Shown one piece after another: positions 37,908 to 49,444 of a stretch of 64,000 nucleotides of DNA. Location of the stretch: NCBI RefSeq assembly GCF_021497945.1, contig NZ_CP046524.1:1833501-1897500 (forward strand), written 5' to 3'. This DNA comes from Streptococcus oralis. Lineage in GTDB: Bacteria > Bacillota > Bacilli > Lactobacillales > Streptococcaceae. A program made the position numbers and the translations under genes. Under the pieces are notes generated by a model. The model had not been told where the DNA came from. It saw only the letters and a list, made by a program, of their open reading frames with translations, and made no database searches. Positions within the stretch are counted from its first letter, which is position 1. Every line of letters begins with the position of its first letter.

Positions 37908-39734
37908 TTAATTTTTTAATGCTGCTAGATCGTTTTGAGCAAGAGCTGCTTCGACATCCGCACGGTAGGCTGCTTTTTCTTCTTTTGTCCAGTCATAGAA
38001 TCGTCCCATTTCATCCAAAACTGGCTCAACGATGCTATCCAAACTATCACGCATGAAGAGCATGTGGTTGGTACGACGGAGGAGGAAGTCAACTGGGCTC
38101 AGAGCCAACTCATTGCGCATTGCATAGTGAAGGGACAAGGTATCTGCCAAGCTGAGTCCTGGCGCTTGTTCCAAGCTGTGAGCAAGGGCAAAGACCTTCG
38201 GTGCGTTCGAACCGTAAAGATTTGCGAGATAGTGAGCTTCCTTGCTATCCAATCCACGTGAAACTCCAAGTTGAGCAAAGGCTTCAATTTCTGAGTCCAC
38301 ATTTGCTGGGTTCAATTCTCCACCTGAAACAGGGTAAGTCTTAGAGTTGATCAGTTTAAAGCTACGGTCAAATTCGGCTTTGAGAATATCGACCACGCGC
38401 TCCATAGCTCCTTCAGCCATCTTACGGTAGTCTGTAATTTTACCACCAGCAAGGGTCAAAAGACCATTGTCATCACGATCCAAGCTAGAACCCCGAGAAA
38501 CTGCAGATGGGTCCAAATGTTTCTCAGATGTGCTGCTTTCAAGCTTGCTAACAGCAGATTCAACATCTTCACGCGTCTTTTCTTTCGAGAGATAAGCTTC
38601 GACAGTCGCAATCAAGCTATTGAAGCTCTCATCGCTAATAGTTCCGTTATTTCCTCCATTGTAGTCAGAAGCGCTATTGCCTGCAATCAATGGACGAAGA
38701 CCCGCCCAGCTGCTTTCGATATCGTCAATGGTAATGTTTGCTTCTGGGAAGCGGTTGTTGACAATACCAAGTAGATAATCTACATCTTCCTGCGTCACCT
38801 TTGGATGTTCCAAATCGCCTGTGTAGTCTGTATCCGTTGTACCAAAGTAAGTCTTGTTTTCACGTGGGAGAACAAAGACCATACGACCATCACCCAAACC
38901 TGTATCAAAATAAACTGGCTGTGAAACCTTGATCTTGCTTGAGTCCACTACCAAGTGCACTCCCTTAGTTGGACGCATTTGTGAGAATTGGGTTCCCTTA
39001 TTGGACAAATTACGTACCTTGTCGCTCCAAGGACCCGTCGTGTTGATAACCAGACGGGCCTTGATTTCAAAGACTTGGTCTGTCAACAAATCACGAGCTA
39101 CAACACCTGTAATCTTGCCGCTTTCATTAAAGAGGAAGCCTTCTGCCTTAACGTGGTTGGCAATGAGGGCACCGTCTTGGTTGGCACGTTTGATGTTTTC
39201 AATCACGAGACGCGCATCGTTGTTACGGAAGTCAAGGTAAACTCCACCTCCTACCAAACCTTCTTTCTTCAAGTTTGGTTGACGTTCCAAGACTTGATCC
39301 TTGCTCAAGACCTTGTTAGCAGCTGGCGTGTTGCTAACACCTGCCAAAAGGTCATACAAATCCATGGCTACTTTGAGACGGAAGAGGCTAAAGGTAGCTC
39401 CATCCTCATCGTAAACTGGCAAGAGCATTGGATCTGGTTTTGGAATATGTGGAGCGATTTGCTGAACCACTGCACGCTCAGAAACTGTATCTGACACCAC
39501 TTCCACGTCAAATTGCTTGAGATAACGCAGACCTCCGTGGACCAATTTTGTTGAACGGCTAGATGTTCCTTCTGCGAAGTCCTGCATTTCAATCAAACCA
39601 GTGTCAAGACCACTGGCTGCTGCCTGCAAAGCTACACCAGCTCCTGTAATCCCTCCACCAATAATCAAGAGATCCAAGGTGCGTTCCTGCATTTTTTTAA
39701 TTGACAATTTACGTGTTTTCTTTGAAAATTCCAT
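37908..39734 (-). CDS. glpO: Alpha-glycerophosphate oxidase
   Basis: 608-residue FAD enzyme. The N-terminal FAD motif IIGGGITGAGVALQAAASG is at about 25, and SSRSTKLVHGGLRYL is the family signature. A streptococcal insertion (about 390-430, rich in Ser and Glu) separates it from the soluble dehydrogenases. It oxidises glycerol-3-phosphate with oxygen, producing dihydroxyacetone phosphate and hydrogen peroxide. Situated between glpK and glpF. Confidence 0.96.
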   Translation of the reverse strand: MEFSKKTRKLSIKKMQERTLDLLIIGGGITGAGVALQAAASGLDTGLIEMQDFAEGTSSRSTKLVHGGLRYLKQFDVEVVSDTVSERAVVQQIAPHIPKPDPMLLPVYDEDGATFSLFRLKVAMDLYDLLAGVSNTPAANKVLSKDQVLERQPNLKKEGLVGGGVYLDFRNNDARLVIENIKRANQDGALIANHVKAEGFLFNESGKITGVVARDLLTDQVFEIKARLVINTTGPWSDKVRNLSNKGTQFSQMRPTKGVHLVVDSSKIKVSQPVYFDTGLGDGRMVFVLPRENKTYFGTTDTDYTGDLEHPKVTQEDVDYLLGIVNNRFPEANITIDDIESSWAGLRPLIAGNSASDYNGGNNGTISDESFNSLIATVEAYLSKEKTREDVESAVSKLESSTSEKHLDPSAVSRGSSLDRDDNGLLTLAGGKITDYRKMAEGAMERVVDILKAEFDRSFKLINSKTYPVSGGELNPANVDSEIEAFAQLGVSRGLDSKEAHYLANLYGSNAPKVFALAHSLEQAPGLSLADTLSLHYAMRNELALSPVDFLLRRTNHMLFMRDSLDSIVEPVLDEMGRFYDWTKEEKAAYRADVEAALAQNDLAALKN

Positions 39735-39797
39735 ATTTACACACTTTCTAACTGAGTCGTTTCATTCTTAAGCTGATAATTGCATCAAGAACCCGTA

Positions 39798-41402
<1,605 letters not shown>

Positions 41403-41440
41403 TTAAAAAAATGTGAGGAGATTGTGCGAATTTCACAAAA

Positions 41441-41462
41441 AAGACCTGAAAATTCAGGCCTT
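41441..41462 (-). terminator. Terminator of the Mga-like regulator gene
   Basis: On the minus strand AAGGCCTGAA / TTCAGGTCTT with a 2-base loop is followed by a T run, starting one base after the stop codon. Confidence 0.75.
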
Positions 41463-42890
41463 TTAAGCAAAGAGCATCTGACGAATCTTCGCCAAATCCT
41501 CCATATCCAAATCATTTTTTAAATAATAAACTGGTGTTTGTTCCTTCTTATGAATCGGGTTGTTGGTAATTAACAAATCATAATGTCGACTAGGATCATA
41601 GGCTTCTATGGTAATGAAACGATTGTATTCCAAATACCGTTTCAAAATGGCAGCCATCCTAGAAAAGACAAGGAAACCAGATGTCAAATCCAGACCTATC
41701 CTCATATGTTGACCACCATTTTCTGCCATATACTCTATCAACTGAAGCCATTCCCAGAGAATTTTCTTATCCAGGTCGGTCCCCTGATGAAAGGCTGGCA
41801 AGATATGAAAAATTCTCTCTGCAGTCCCTCTAAAATCATGTTCCATCAGCAAATAGGGATGGCGATTCTCTGTCTGGTATCTGTACTGATCTTGTAAAAT
41901 ATAGCCCTTGTATAGATAAACTTGACCACAGAGCTGGCTGAGTTCATAGGTGACATGGTCCTCTGTGTAGTCCCCCAGCAACTTCTCCTTCTTCATTTCT
42001 TGAATCAATTGCGTCAGCAAATCGGCTAATTGCCCTCCAAAACCAAGGATATACTCCATAGTATGAAGGGGCAAGATACGATGGGAAAGGAGAAATGAAA
42101 AGAAAATCATCATCTCACCATCCTCAGTTCCTAGAGGGATATGTTGCCCAGCAAAAAAGGACGGAGCCTTTCTCAGCAAACGAAGGTAGAAAATATTGTC
42201 ATAATACCCCTGCATTTTTTCTTCTATGACTTGAAACTGACAGGCATTGACCCGAAGACGCTGTTGACTGATATGAGCCCAGAGAACCAAGTCCAATTTC
42301 TGACCCGAAGACAAGCTAGCACCGCAGATTTCTTCTAGTGTGGCAATCTCTTGCCTTCTCTCTTGCTTCTGCATGTGACCTTCCCATTCCTGACTCGACC
42401 AAACCTTGCGGAAAAGACAGAAATAGAAATAGCGAATCTGATGCTCTGGACCTCGCCAACGTCCATTTTGAATAGATAAATCAAATTCTGACAAAATCTG
42501 ATTTAAACTAGCCAAATGGCGACCAAGCGTGGCCTCGCTAATCATCAATTCTTGAGCCAACTGATGAGCTAGAAACTGTTGGTGATAGAGAAGGTAAACC
42601 AAAATTTGGTACTTAATGGCATTGTCTAGAAACAAGCTCCGAATCTCTCTCCCCTTGGTAGCTGCACCAATCGACAAACGCAGATTTTCATCTTCCAAGT
42701 GGATGGTCAGCTCTAACCCTCTTTCCAAGGCATTTTCGTTAATCAGAGAGATATACTTGGTTAAGGTCGCCTTTGAAAAACCTGTTTCCTCCATTACAGC
42801 CTTGACGGTCGTCTGAGACTCTTGTAATAAAAAGGAAAGGACTAAAAATTGACCAAATTCGGCTTTTTCCATCAAATCACCTAAATACAT
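41463..42890 (-). CDS. Mga-family transcriptional regulator
   Basis: 475 residues. Two N-terminal helix-turn-helix segments are visible: [20 protein letters not shown] near 27 and [20 protein letters not shown] near 108. These are followed by a long helical region like the PRD-type domains of Mga/AtxA proteins and a C-terminal EIIB-like part ([15 protein letters not shown]). Two starts are possible: the ATG at 42890 after AAGGGG, or Met7 after AGGTGA. It lies directly upstream of glpK on the same strand with a terminator between, so it may control the glycerol genes; this is inferred from position. Confidence 0.8.
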   Translation of the reverse strand: MYLGDLMEKAEFGQFLVLSFLLQESQTTVKAVMEETGFSKATLTKYISLINENALERGLELTIHLEDENLRLSIGAATKGREIRSLFLDNAIKYQILVYLLYHQQFLAHQLAQELMISEATLGRHLASLNQILSEFDLSIQNGRWRGPEHQIRYFYFCLFRKVWSSQEWEGHMQKQERRQEIATLEEICGASLSSGQKLDLVLWAHISQQRLRVNACQFQVIEEKMQGYYDNIFYLRLLRKAPSFFAGQHIPLGTEDGEMMIFFSFLLSHRILPLHTMEYILGFGGQLADLLTQLIQEMKKEKLLGDYTEDHVTYELSQLCGQVYLYKGYILQDQYRYQTENRHPYLLMEHDFRGTAERIFHILPAFHQGTDLDKKILWEWLQLIEYMAENGGQHMRIGLDLTSGFLVFSRMAAILKRYLEYNRFITIEAYDPSRHYDLLITNNPIHKKEQTPVYYLKNDLDMEDLAKIRQMLFA

Positions 42891-43041
42891 TTGTTACCCC
42901 TTTCAATTTCTCCTACAAGCATAGCATAAATCTTTCAAATGCTGAAATAATCTGTTTCTCATTTTATTTTAAAGTTGATTTTCTCGTCATTATTCCTCAG
43001 AAACAGCAAACACACGGCTCCCCCTTTGGCCATTTTTATGC

Positions 43042-43055
43042 TAAAATAGTAGCTA
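43042..43055 (+). promoter_or_regulatory. Extended -10 promoter of hslO giving a near-leaderless mRNA
   Basis: TGCTAAAAT is an extended -10 ending 7 bases before the hslO ATG at 43055. Transcription should begin at or within a base or two of the start codon. Confidence 0.5.
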
Positions 43056-43927
43056 TGGATAAAATTATTAAAACAATATCAGAAAGCGGAGCCTTTCGTG
43101 CTTTTGTCCTTGATAGCACGGAAACTGTCCGCACTGCTCAAGAAAAGCATCAAACTCAAGCCAGCTCAACTGTAGCGCTTGGTCGCACCCTTATCGCTAG
43201 CCAGATTCTCGCAGCCAATGAAAAAGGAAATACCAAGCTAACAGTTAAAGTTCTTGGAACGAGCTCTCTCGGTGCCATCATCACGGTCGCAGATACCAAG
43301 GGAAATGTCAAGGGCTACGTTCAAAATCCTGGCGTTGACATCAAAAAGACTGCAACTGGTGAAGTCCTTGTCGGACCTTTTGTCGGAAATGGTCAATTTC
43401 TCGTTATCACAGACTACGGTACTGGAAATCCTTACAACTCCATGACTCCTCTCATCTCTGGGGAAATCGGTGAAGACTTGGCCTATTACCTGACAGAAAG
43501 CCAACAAACCCCTTCAGCAGTCGGGCTCAATGTTCTTTTGGATAAAGACGACAAGGTCAAGGTTGCCGGTGGCTTCCTTCTCCAAGTGTTGCCAGGAGCC
43601 AAGGAAGAAGAGATTGCCCGCTTTGAAAAACGCATCCAAGAAATGCCAGCTATCTCAACTCTTCTGGAAAGTGAAGACCATATCGAAGCCCTCCTCAAGG
43701 CCATCTATGGTGACGAATCTTACAAACGTCTATCTGAAGAAGAAATTCGTTTCCAATGTGACTGTAGCAAAGAACGCTTTATGGATGCTCTTGCTAGCCT
43801 TCCAGTCTCAGACTTAGAGGAAATGAAAGAGGAAGACCACGGGGCAGAAATCACTTGTCAATTCTGCCAAACAACCTATAACTTTGATGAAAACGACCTG
43901 GAGGAACTCATTCGTGACAAATCTTAA
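43055..43927 (+). CDS. hslO: Redox-regulated chaperone Hsp33
   Basis: 290 residues. The C-terminal zinc switch is complete: QCDCSKERF (CxC) and [10 protein letters not shown] (CxxC). The N-terminal domain begins [17 protein letters not shown]. It holds unfolding proteins when oxidised. No Shine-Dalgarno sequence precedes the ATG and the promoter lies unusually close, so leaderless translation is likely. It overlaps the next gene by 14 bases. Confidence 0.95.
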   Translation: MDKIIKTISESGAFRAFVLDSTETVRTAQEKHQTQASSTVALGRTLIASQILAANEKGNTKLTVKVLGTSSLGAIITVADTKGNVKGYVQNPGVDIKKTATGEVLVGPFVGNGQFLVITDYGTGNPYNSMTPLISGEIGEDLAYYLTESQQTPSAVGLNVLLDKDDKVKVAGGFLLQVLPGAKEEEIARFEKRIQEMPAISTLLESEDHIEALLKAIYGDESYKRLSEEEIRFQCDCSKERFMDALASLPVSDLEEMKEEDHGAEITCQFCQTTYNFDENDLEELIRDKS

Positions 43928-44894
43928 TACACCTTTTATGATTGGCAATGTTGAGATTCCCAATCGTACTGTTTTAGCACCCATGGCTGGTGTCACCAAC
44001 TCAGCCTTTCGTACCATCGCAAAAGAGCTTGGAGCTGGACTCGTTGTGATGGAAATGGTCTCTGACAAGGGAATCCAATACAACAACGAAAAAACCTTGC
44101 ATATGCTTCACATCGATGAAGGCGAAAATCCCGTTTCTATCCAACTCTTTGGTAGCGACGAAGATAGCCTCGCACGCGCAGCAGAATTCATCCAAGAAAA
44201 CACCAAGACCGATATCGTTGATATCAACATGGGCTGCCCAGTTAACAAAATCGTGAAGAACGAAGCTGGTGCTATGTGGCTCAAGGACCCAAACAAAATC
44301 TACTCTATCATCAACAAGGTCCAATCTGTCCTTGATATCCCCCTCACCGTCAAAATGCGTACTGGTTGGTCTGAACCATCCCTGGCCGTGGAAAATGCTC
44401 TCGCCGCCGAGGCTGCAGGTGTCTCTGCCCTTGCCATGCACGGCCGTACCCGTGAGCAAATGTATACTGGTCACGCTGACCTTGAGACCCTTCACAAGGT
44501 CGCTCAAGCACTGACAAAAATTCCATTCATCGCCAACGGTGACATCCGCACTGTTCAAGAAGCCAAACAGCGTATCGAAGAAGTCGGTGCTGATGCTGTC
44601 ATGATTGGTCGCGCAGCCATGGGAAATCCCTACCTCTTCAACCAGATTAACCATTACTTTGAAACAGGAGAAATTCTCCCTGATTTGACTTTCGAGGACA
44701 AGATGAAAATCGCCTACGAACATTTGAAACGCCTGATTAACCTTAAAGGAGAAAACATCGCCGTTCGTGAATTCCGTGGACTCGCTCCTCACTACCTCCG
44801 TGGAACATCTGGCGCTGCCAAACTCCGTGGAGCTATTTCACAAGCTAGCACTCTGGCAGAAATTGAAGCCCTCTTGCAATTAGATAAAGCATAA
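43914..44894 (+). CDS. dus: tRNA-dihydrouridine synthase (DusB type)
   Basis: 326 residues, TIM-barrel flavoenzyme reducing uridines in tRNA D-loops. The start is GTG at 43914 ([17 protein letters not shown]), nine bases after GGAGG located inside hslO. A longer in-frame ATG at 43884 has no site. [11 protein letters not shown] holds the catalytic Cys; [12 protein letters not shown] and ANGDIRT are conserved. The 14-base overlap with hslO implies coupling. Confidence 0.94.
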   Translation: MTNLNTPFMIGNVEIPNRTVLAPMAGVTNSAFRTIAKELGAGLVVMEMVSDKGIQYNNEKTLHMLHIDEGENPVSIQLFGSDEDSLARAAEFIQENTKTDIVDINMGCPVNKIVKNEAGAMWLKDPNKIYSIINKVQSVLDIPLTVKMRTGWSEPSLAVENALAAEAAGVSALAMHGRTREQMYTGHADLETLHKVAQALTKIPFIANGDIRTVQEAKQRIEEVGADAVMIGRAAMGNPYLFNQINHYFETGEILPDLTFEDKMKIAYEHLKRLINLKGENIAVREFRGLAPHYLRGTSGAAKLRGAISQASTLAEIEALLQLDKA

Positions 44895-44897
44895 TAG

Positions 44898-44934
44898 AAA
44901 AAACCGTAACTCACTTGAAAGTTTACGGTTTTTT
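44898..44934. terminator. Bidirectional terminator between dus and the lipoprotein gene
   Basis: A perfect 12-bp stem AAAAAACCGTAA / TTACGGTTTTTT between convergent genes. Confidence 0.9.
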
Positions 44935-44959
44935 AGATCCTAGGAAAACCTAGATACTA

Positions 44960-45643
44960 TTATTGAAGCAAGGCAACGCTCGAAACTTTACTATCCGCAC
45001 CTGTTGTAATTTGGATGATTTTTCCTCCACCGACTTTGGCATTATACTTGCCATCATCAAGAGTGTAAGAATAACCTCTGATAGAATAGTTTTCTTTCTT
45101 TCCATCTGCAGTTTCTACTGTAAATTGGCCCCCTGATGAAACCGTAATAGTTTCGCCATTCGCTCCCTTCCAATTGCCTGCAGCTGCTGAGAAATCACCA
45201 TCGACCATGGTTAAAACTCCCTTGTAGCGTTTGTTATGTTCTGCTTGCTTGTCTTGAAGTTTGCGATCAGTTGTTGGATCATAGCCTGACTGGTTAGACT
45301 GGGCTTGAGAGCCTTGCTGAGTTGATGGAGCTTGAGAAGGGGCTTGTTGACTAGGAGCTGCTTGCTCTTGTCTTGATTCAGGTGTCGGTTTCGCTTGTGA
45401 CTGATCTGTCGTTGTAGAAGACTGACCAGAAGATGCCTGAGCCTTTTCAGATGAAGCTGATCTTGAAGATTTTTGAGTCTTGCTTTCTTTGCTAGAAGAA
45501 GCCGCTTTAGAACTTGATGATTGACTTGTTTTTGCAGAGCTACTAGTTTGAGTGGTTTCGTTTTTATTTCCACAAGCTCCCAGTAGCAAGGTAGAAGCCA
45601 ATACAGTCGCTGCCATCAATTTGATATAGGTTTTCTTTTTCAT
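44960..45643 (-). CDS. Ser/Gln-rich lipoprotein
   Basis: 227 residues. The signal ends in L-L-G-A-C (Cys24), giving a lipid anchor. A long low-complexity linker of Ser, Gln, Ala and Lys (about 28-125) leads to a folded C-terminal domain of about 90 residues (LTMVDGDFSAAAGNWKGANG to VSSVALLQ), similar to the DUF6287-type domain found at the ends of streptococcal lipoproteins. The start follows AAAGGAG. Its promoter at 45698-45726 is close to consensus. Function unknown. Confidence 0.85.
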   Translation of the reverse strand: MKKKTYIKLMAATVLASTLLLGACGNKNETTQTSSSAKTSQSSSSKAASSSKESKTQKSSRSASSEKAQASSGQSSTTTDQSQAKPTPESRQEQAAPSQQAPSQAPSTQQGSQAQSNQSGYDPTTDRKLQDKQAEHNKRYKGVLTMVDGDFSAAAGNWKGANGETITVSSGGQFTVETADGKKENYSIRGYSYTLDDGKYNAKVGGGKIIQITTGADSKVSSVALLQ

Positions 45644-45697
45644 CCTTCCACTCCTTTGTAATGCTTTTGAAATATTATGAAATATTTTTGTAATATA

Positions 45698-45726
45698 ATT
45701 GTAACATTAGGCCTTAAATCTGTCAA
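45698..45726 (-). promoter_or_regulatory. Promoter of the Ser-rich lipoprotein gene
   Basis: On the minus strand a perfect TTGACA (45726-45721) and TACAAT (45703-45698) are 17 bases apart. Confidence 0.85.
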
Positions 45727-45786
45727 CTATTTAGAGAACCTATTTTAAAAATTGTTCCCTCCACTATTTCAATTCGTAATAAACAA

Positions 45787-45814
45787 GAAAAACAAGACAA
45801 TCTTGTCCTGTTTT
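45787..45814 (-). terminator. Terminator of the PspC-like gene
   Basis: AAAAACAGGACAA / TTGTCTTGTTTTT (one G-T pair) with a short loop, about 50 bases after the stop codon. Confidence 0.75.
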
Positions 45815-45863
45815 TCTTTTAAGCCGAATGCTTTTTACAAATATTTTTTGAACGAATCTGTCA

Positions 45864-48716
45864 CTATTTCATTCTTTTCTTAGCAAGAATGGTTGCCCCC
45901 GCCAAGGTAAGAAGACCTGTAATTTCAAGTGCTAGATTTGAAATAGATCCAGTTGATGGCAATGACTTCTTCGGTTTATTTGTTGATGGACCTTGCTTCT
46001 TGTTTTCGTTTGTTGAAGCTTGGTTAGAAGATTGCTTGTCCTTGCTTAAATTATTTGGAGTTGATGGCTTCTTATCATCTGCTTGTGGCTTGCTATTATC
46101 TGGTCTAACCTCTGGTTTTGGTTTTTCTGGCTGCGGAGTTGGTTTTGACCCTGGGTTTTCCGGCTGTGGTTTAACCTCTGGTTTTGGTTTTTCTGGCTGC
46201 GGAGTTGGTTTTGACCCTGGGTTTTCCGGCTGTGGTTTAACCTCTGGTTTTGGTTTTTCTGGCTGCGGAGTTGGTTTTGACCCTGGATTTTCCGGCTGCG
46301 GTTTAACCTCTGGTTTTAGTTTTTCTGGCTGCGGAGTTGGTTTTGGCCCTGGGTTTTCCGGCTGTGGTTTAACCTCTGGTTTTGGTTTTTCTGGCTGCGG
46401 AGTTGGTTTTGGTCCTGGATTTTCCGGCTGTGGTTTAACCTCTGGTTTTGGTTTTTCTGGCTGCGGAGTTGGTTTTGACCCTGGGTTTTCCGGCTGTGGT
46501 TTAACCTCTGGTTTTGGTTTTTCTGGCTGCGGAGTTGGTTTTGACCCTGGGTTTTCCGGCTGTGGTTTAACCTCTGGTTTTGGTTTTTCTGGCTGCGGAG
46601 TTGGTTTTGGCCCTGGGTTTTCCGGCTGTGGTTTAACCTCTGGTTTTGGTTTTTCTGGCTGCGGAGTTGGTTTTGGCCCTGGATTTTCCGGCTGCGGTTT
46701 GACCTCTGGTACCAATTTCGCTTTAGCTTCTTTCAATTTAGACATGGCATCGTTCAATTTGGTTAATTGCATTGCCAGTTCATCCATTGTCACTGCTGTC
46801 TGTGATAGAAGCTTCTTGCTTTCGTCAACAACTTCTTTCGCATAAGTTCTAGTCTCATTATAGGCTTTTCCAGCTTCTCCTGTGAGTTTAGCCCCATCTG
46901 GAACAGTCTTTGTTTCATCGTCTAGTTTGTTCAAGGCTTCTTGGATGGCTACAATCTGCAGGATTTTATTGAAGGCTGGACGGAATTCTGTTTCAAAATA
47001 ATCTTTTAAAACTTTCCCTTCTAAGGTACCATAATTCTTGTTCCACGTTTGCTTAATACCTGATTCAAACTCTTTTTCAAGACTAGTAATATTCGGATAT
47101 TTTGCTCTATATGCAGCGACTTGTCTAGTCATTTTTTCGATTTGTGCATGGATTTGGTAGTAGATAAAATCATCTATAAATTTTTGCAAATCCTGCTCTG
47201 TGTAGCCACCCTTCTCCAACAGATTTTTAAATGCCTGCATTTTAGCAGGAGCAATCTGTTTAGATTCATCCCAAATATATTTTTTCTGCACTCTATAATC
47301 TGGATCATTCTCTGACAACTCAGGATATTGATTGACTTCAGCTAAAGCCTGCTCTAGTTTTTCAAGTTCTTCTAAGGCTTGTTTCACCAAAGCCGCTAGC
47401 TTTTTCGCTTCTTCTTCATTTGGTGTCTGTGGCTTTTCTTCCGTAGCTGGAGGGGTCTTACCTTCCGTTTCAGGGTCAGTTGGTTTCGTTAAACCTTTTT
47501 TGAAATTCTCTACAGTAGAATTTAATTCTCCTTTGGCTTTCTCTAGAATTTGATTCAGCTGGTCCTCTGTGCTAGCGTTAGTCAATTCGTCTCTATATTG
47601 ATTGACAGTTTCTAAAACTTTCTTAACTAAGTCTTTGAATTTAGGTTCATCTTCCGGCTTCAGATCCTTCTCAACTCCGTTTAAAAGGTCAGTCATATAT
47701 TTAGAAAGTTCAATATTAGCCTCTTCATAATTTTTGACTCTGCCCTTATCTTTTGTTTCCGAAGAATTTCTTCGTACTCTAGGTTTTGGCGTTTCTTTGG
47801 TTGATTTATCTGACGGTTGAAGTTTTGCAATTTCTGCGATAAGGTTATTTTTAGTCTTTAAAGCATCTTCGTTCTTCGTTGCACGATCTAGTTCGTTAAG
47901 AGCGTTTTTTTCTAGTTCTCGAAGCTGTTTGATATCTGCATCGTCTTCAGCTTCTTTCGCACTTAAACCTTTCTCTTTGATTTTCTCATCAACTTTTTGA
48001 TTGACAAAGTTTTGAATTTCTTTTTCAATGTAGGCCTTATAAGATTGGAACAATTTACCTAGTTCTACAAGAACTTCTTTTTTAACGTCTTCAAGTGATT
48101 TTCCACCATCAACCTTAATATCCTTGTATGTTTTTTCTCTAATCTGATCAATTTTCTTCAGAAAAGCATCTTTGTCCTCAGTTGTAATTCCCTTGCTATT
48201 TGCCATCTTCTCAATTTGAGACTTTTGATAATTCAACTCTCGATCAATCTCATCTAATAGACTATCATTGATTTTTCTGTTTTCTTCGTTATATGTATTT
48301 CTTAGCTCCTCCAATTTATTGAAGTCATTCTCTTGCTCAATTTGCTTTGCATAAGCATCTTTTCTTTCTTTAGGTAAATTGGTTTCACTTAACTCTTTTT
48401 TCAATTCTGCCTTGTAAGCTGCAAATTGATCTTTCGCCTTCGACTTATTATCAGAAACAGTACTTACCTTCTTATCTACAGAGCTACTTACTTGCTTTAC
48501 AGCGACATCTTTAGAAGTTGTTGCTTTCTGTGTTTTAGGTGTACTAGAATCTTCTTTTTTTGCTATCGTAGTCGTTTTTCCAGATTCGCTAGGATTTGCT
48601 TCTGTCGCATGTACGGCACTTCCTAAAAAGAGACTGGCAACTGCTACACTAGCGACTCCAACACTAAATTTGCGGATTGAATAGCGCATTTTTCTTTCAT
48701 TTCTTGATTCAAACAT
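45864..48716 (-). CDS. pspC: LPXTG-anchored PspC/CbpA-like surface protein (Hic-type)
   Basis: 950 residues. The ATG at 48716 follows GGAGGAAATAGAT. It starts [20 protein letters not shown], a YSIRK signal cleaved after VHA at about 37. A long charged coiled-coil region (about 75-670) is followed by nine 22-residue Pro-rich repeats, then a tail shared with pneumococcal PspC ([13 protein letters not shown]), LPSTG, a hydrophobic segment and KKRMK. It has no choline-binding repeats and so resembles the sortase-anchored PspC class (Hic), whose members bind complement factor H. It lies downstream of the RR06/HK06 genes, whose system controls cbpA in pneumococcus. Factor H binding is an inference. 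Confidence 0.88.
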   Translation of the reverse strand: MFESRNERKMRYSIRKFSVGVASVAVASLFLGSAVHATEANPSESGKTTTIAKKEDSSTPKTQKATTSKDVAVKQVSSSVDKKVSTVSDNKSKAKDQFAAYKAELKKELSETNLPKERKDAYAKQIEQENDFNKLEELRNTYNEENRKINDSLLDEIDRELNYQKSQIEKMANSKGITTEDKDAFLKKIDQIREKTYKDIKVDGGKSLEDVKKEVLVELGKLFQSYKAYIEKEIQNFVNQKVDEKIKEKGLSAKEAEDDADIKQLRELEKNALNELDRATKNEDALKTKNNLIAEIAKLQPSDKSTKETPKPRVRRNSSETKDKGRVKNYEEANIELSKYMTDLLNGVEKDLKPEDEPKFKDLVKKVLETVNQYRDELTNASTEDQLNQILEKAKGELNSTVENFKKGLTKPTDPETEGKTPPATEEKPQTPNEEEAKKLAALVKQALEELEKLEQALAEVNQYPELSENDPDYRVQKKYIWDESKQIAPAKMQAFKNLLEKGGYTEQDLQKFIDDFIYYQIHAQIEKMTRQVAAYRAKYPNITSLEKEFESGIKQTWNKNYGTLEGKVLKDYFETEFRPAFNKILQIVAIQEALNKLDDETKTVPDGAKLTGEAGKAYNETRTYAKEVVDESKKLLSQTAVTMDELAMQLTKLNDAMSKLKEAKAKLVPEVKPQPENPGPKPTPQPEKPKPEVKPQPENPGPKPTPQPEKPKPEVKPQPENPGSKPTPQPEKPKPEVKPQPENPGSKPTPQPEKPKPEVKPQPENPGPKPTPQPEKPKPEVKPQPENPGPKPTPQPEKLKPEVKPQPENPGSKPTPQPEKPKPEVKPQPENPGSKPTPQPEKPKPEVKPQPENPGSKPTPQPEKPKPEVRPDNSKPQADDKKPSTPNNLSKDKQSSNQASTNENKKQGPSTNKPKKSLPSTGSISNLALEITGLLTLAGATILAKKRMK
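46116..46709 (-). repeat. Nine tandem 66-bp repeats encoding Pro-rich units
   Basis: Exactly 594 bp = 9 x 66 bp. Each unit encodes [11 protein letters not shown](P/S)KPTPQP plus EKPK, with one unit reading EKLK. Pro/Ser variants occur in the order P,P,S,S,P,P,S,S,S from the N-terminal side, pointing to duplication of pairs of units. Confidence 0.93.
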
Positions 48717-48813
48717 ATCTATTTCCTCCAATATTTATTAATCTAAATTAAATATAGTATATCTTACTTATATGAACTGTATATGAAATCTATGATATTA
48801 TTTTTGATTATTT

Positions 48814-49341
48814 TTAACGTCTAATGCTTCCATTTGGGATAATGATTTCTTGCAAGATTTTTTCTTCCTCTGCAATACGTTGATACAAAATTACTGCATA
48901 AACAGGAAAAACCAATACAAAAGTCACGTAGGCATGGCTCAACAAAGCAAGTCCAACAAGCTCTGGCAAGATATTTAAAAAGTAATTGGGATGCTTAACT
49001 GTTCTAAAAATCACATGATCTACAAACTTATGGTCATTCACCAGCATAAGTTTCACTGTCCAGATATCTCCCAGCAGATGAATGACAAGCATTAACATTA
49101 GCATAGAAAAAACCAGCAACAACAAACCTACGAAACTCATATGATCAAAAGTTGTCTTATGTACCATTGCTTCTACAAAACAAGCTACATAAAAAACAAT
49201 ATGCGCCATCGTTAGTCGTTTCGTGTTTTCAACACCAAATTCTTGACCACCATTGCTAAGGATTCGTTTCTCGTTTTCAATTGAACGTTTTAAAAAAACC
49301 AATCGAATGAGGAATGTCAATAAAATAATAGCTAATACCAT
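48814..49341 (-). CDS. Isoprenylcysteine carboxyl methyltransferase-family membrane protein
   Basis: 175 residues with about five hydrophobic segments. The C-terminal family signature FRTVKHPNYFLNILPELVG and the following RIAEEEK fit the ICMT/PEMT fold that binds S-adenosylmethionine in the membrane. Its substrate in bacteria is unknown. It lies between pspC and the HK06 gene on the same strand, an arrangement also seen in pneumococcus. Confidence 0.8.
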   Translation of the reverse strand: MVLAIILLTFLIRLVFLKRSIENEKRILSNGGQEFGVENTKRLTMAHIVFYVACFVEAMVHKTTFDHMSFVGLLLLVFSMLMLMLVIHLLGDIWTVKLMLVNDHKFVDHVIFRTVKHPNYFLNILPELVGLALLSHAYVTFVLVFPVYAVILYQRIAEEEKILQEIIIPNGSIRR

Positions 49342-49420
49342 AAAAGAGGGTCCTTTCTGTTGTCTACTGCCACTATAACATTCCTATGTTAACTCAATAT
49401 TAACTTTCAAAAAAAATAAA

Positions 49421-49444
49421 AAGAACGAAAATATTTCCGTTCTT
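49421..49444 (-). terminator. Terminator after the HK06 gene
   Basis: AAGAACG / CGTTCTT with a 10-base loop is followed by a T-rich run on the minus strand and overlaps the stop codon. Confidence 0.6.

Noticed and set aside
44001..44792. A 263-codon minus-strand frame opposite the dihydrouridine synthase
   Set aside because: It is the shadow of a clearly real gene and has no start signal.
46116..46709. Regular 66-bp repeats that could be mistaken for a CRISPR array
   Set aside because: The units are contiguous without unique spacers and stay in frame within the surface protein gene.
45889..46845. A 318-codon open frame on the plus strand, antisense to pspC, rich in Gly/Cys/Phe
   Set aside because: It is a by-product of the 66-bp Pro-rich repeat array, which contains no stops on the opposite strand. 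It has no ribosome-binding site and its composition mirrors the repeat.
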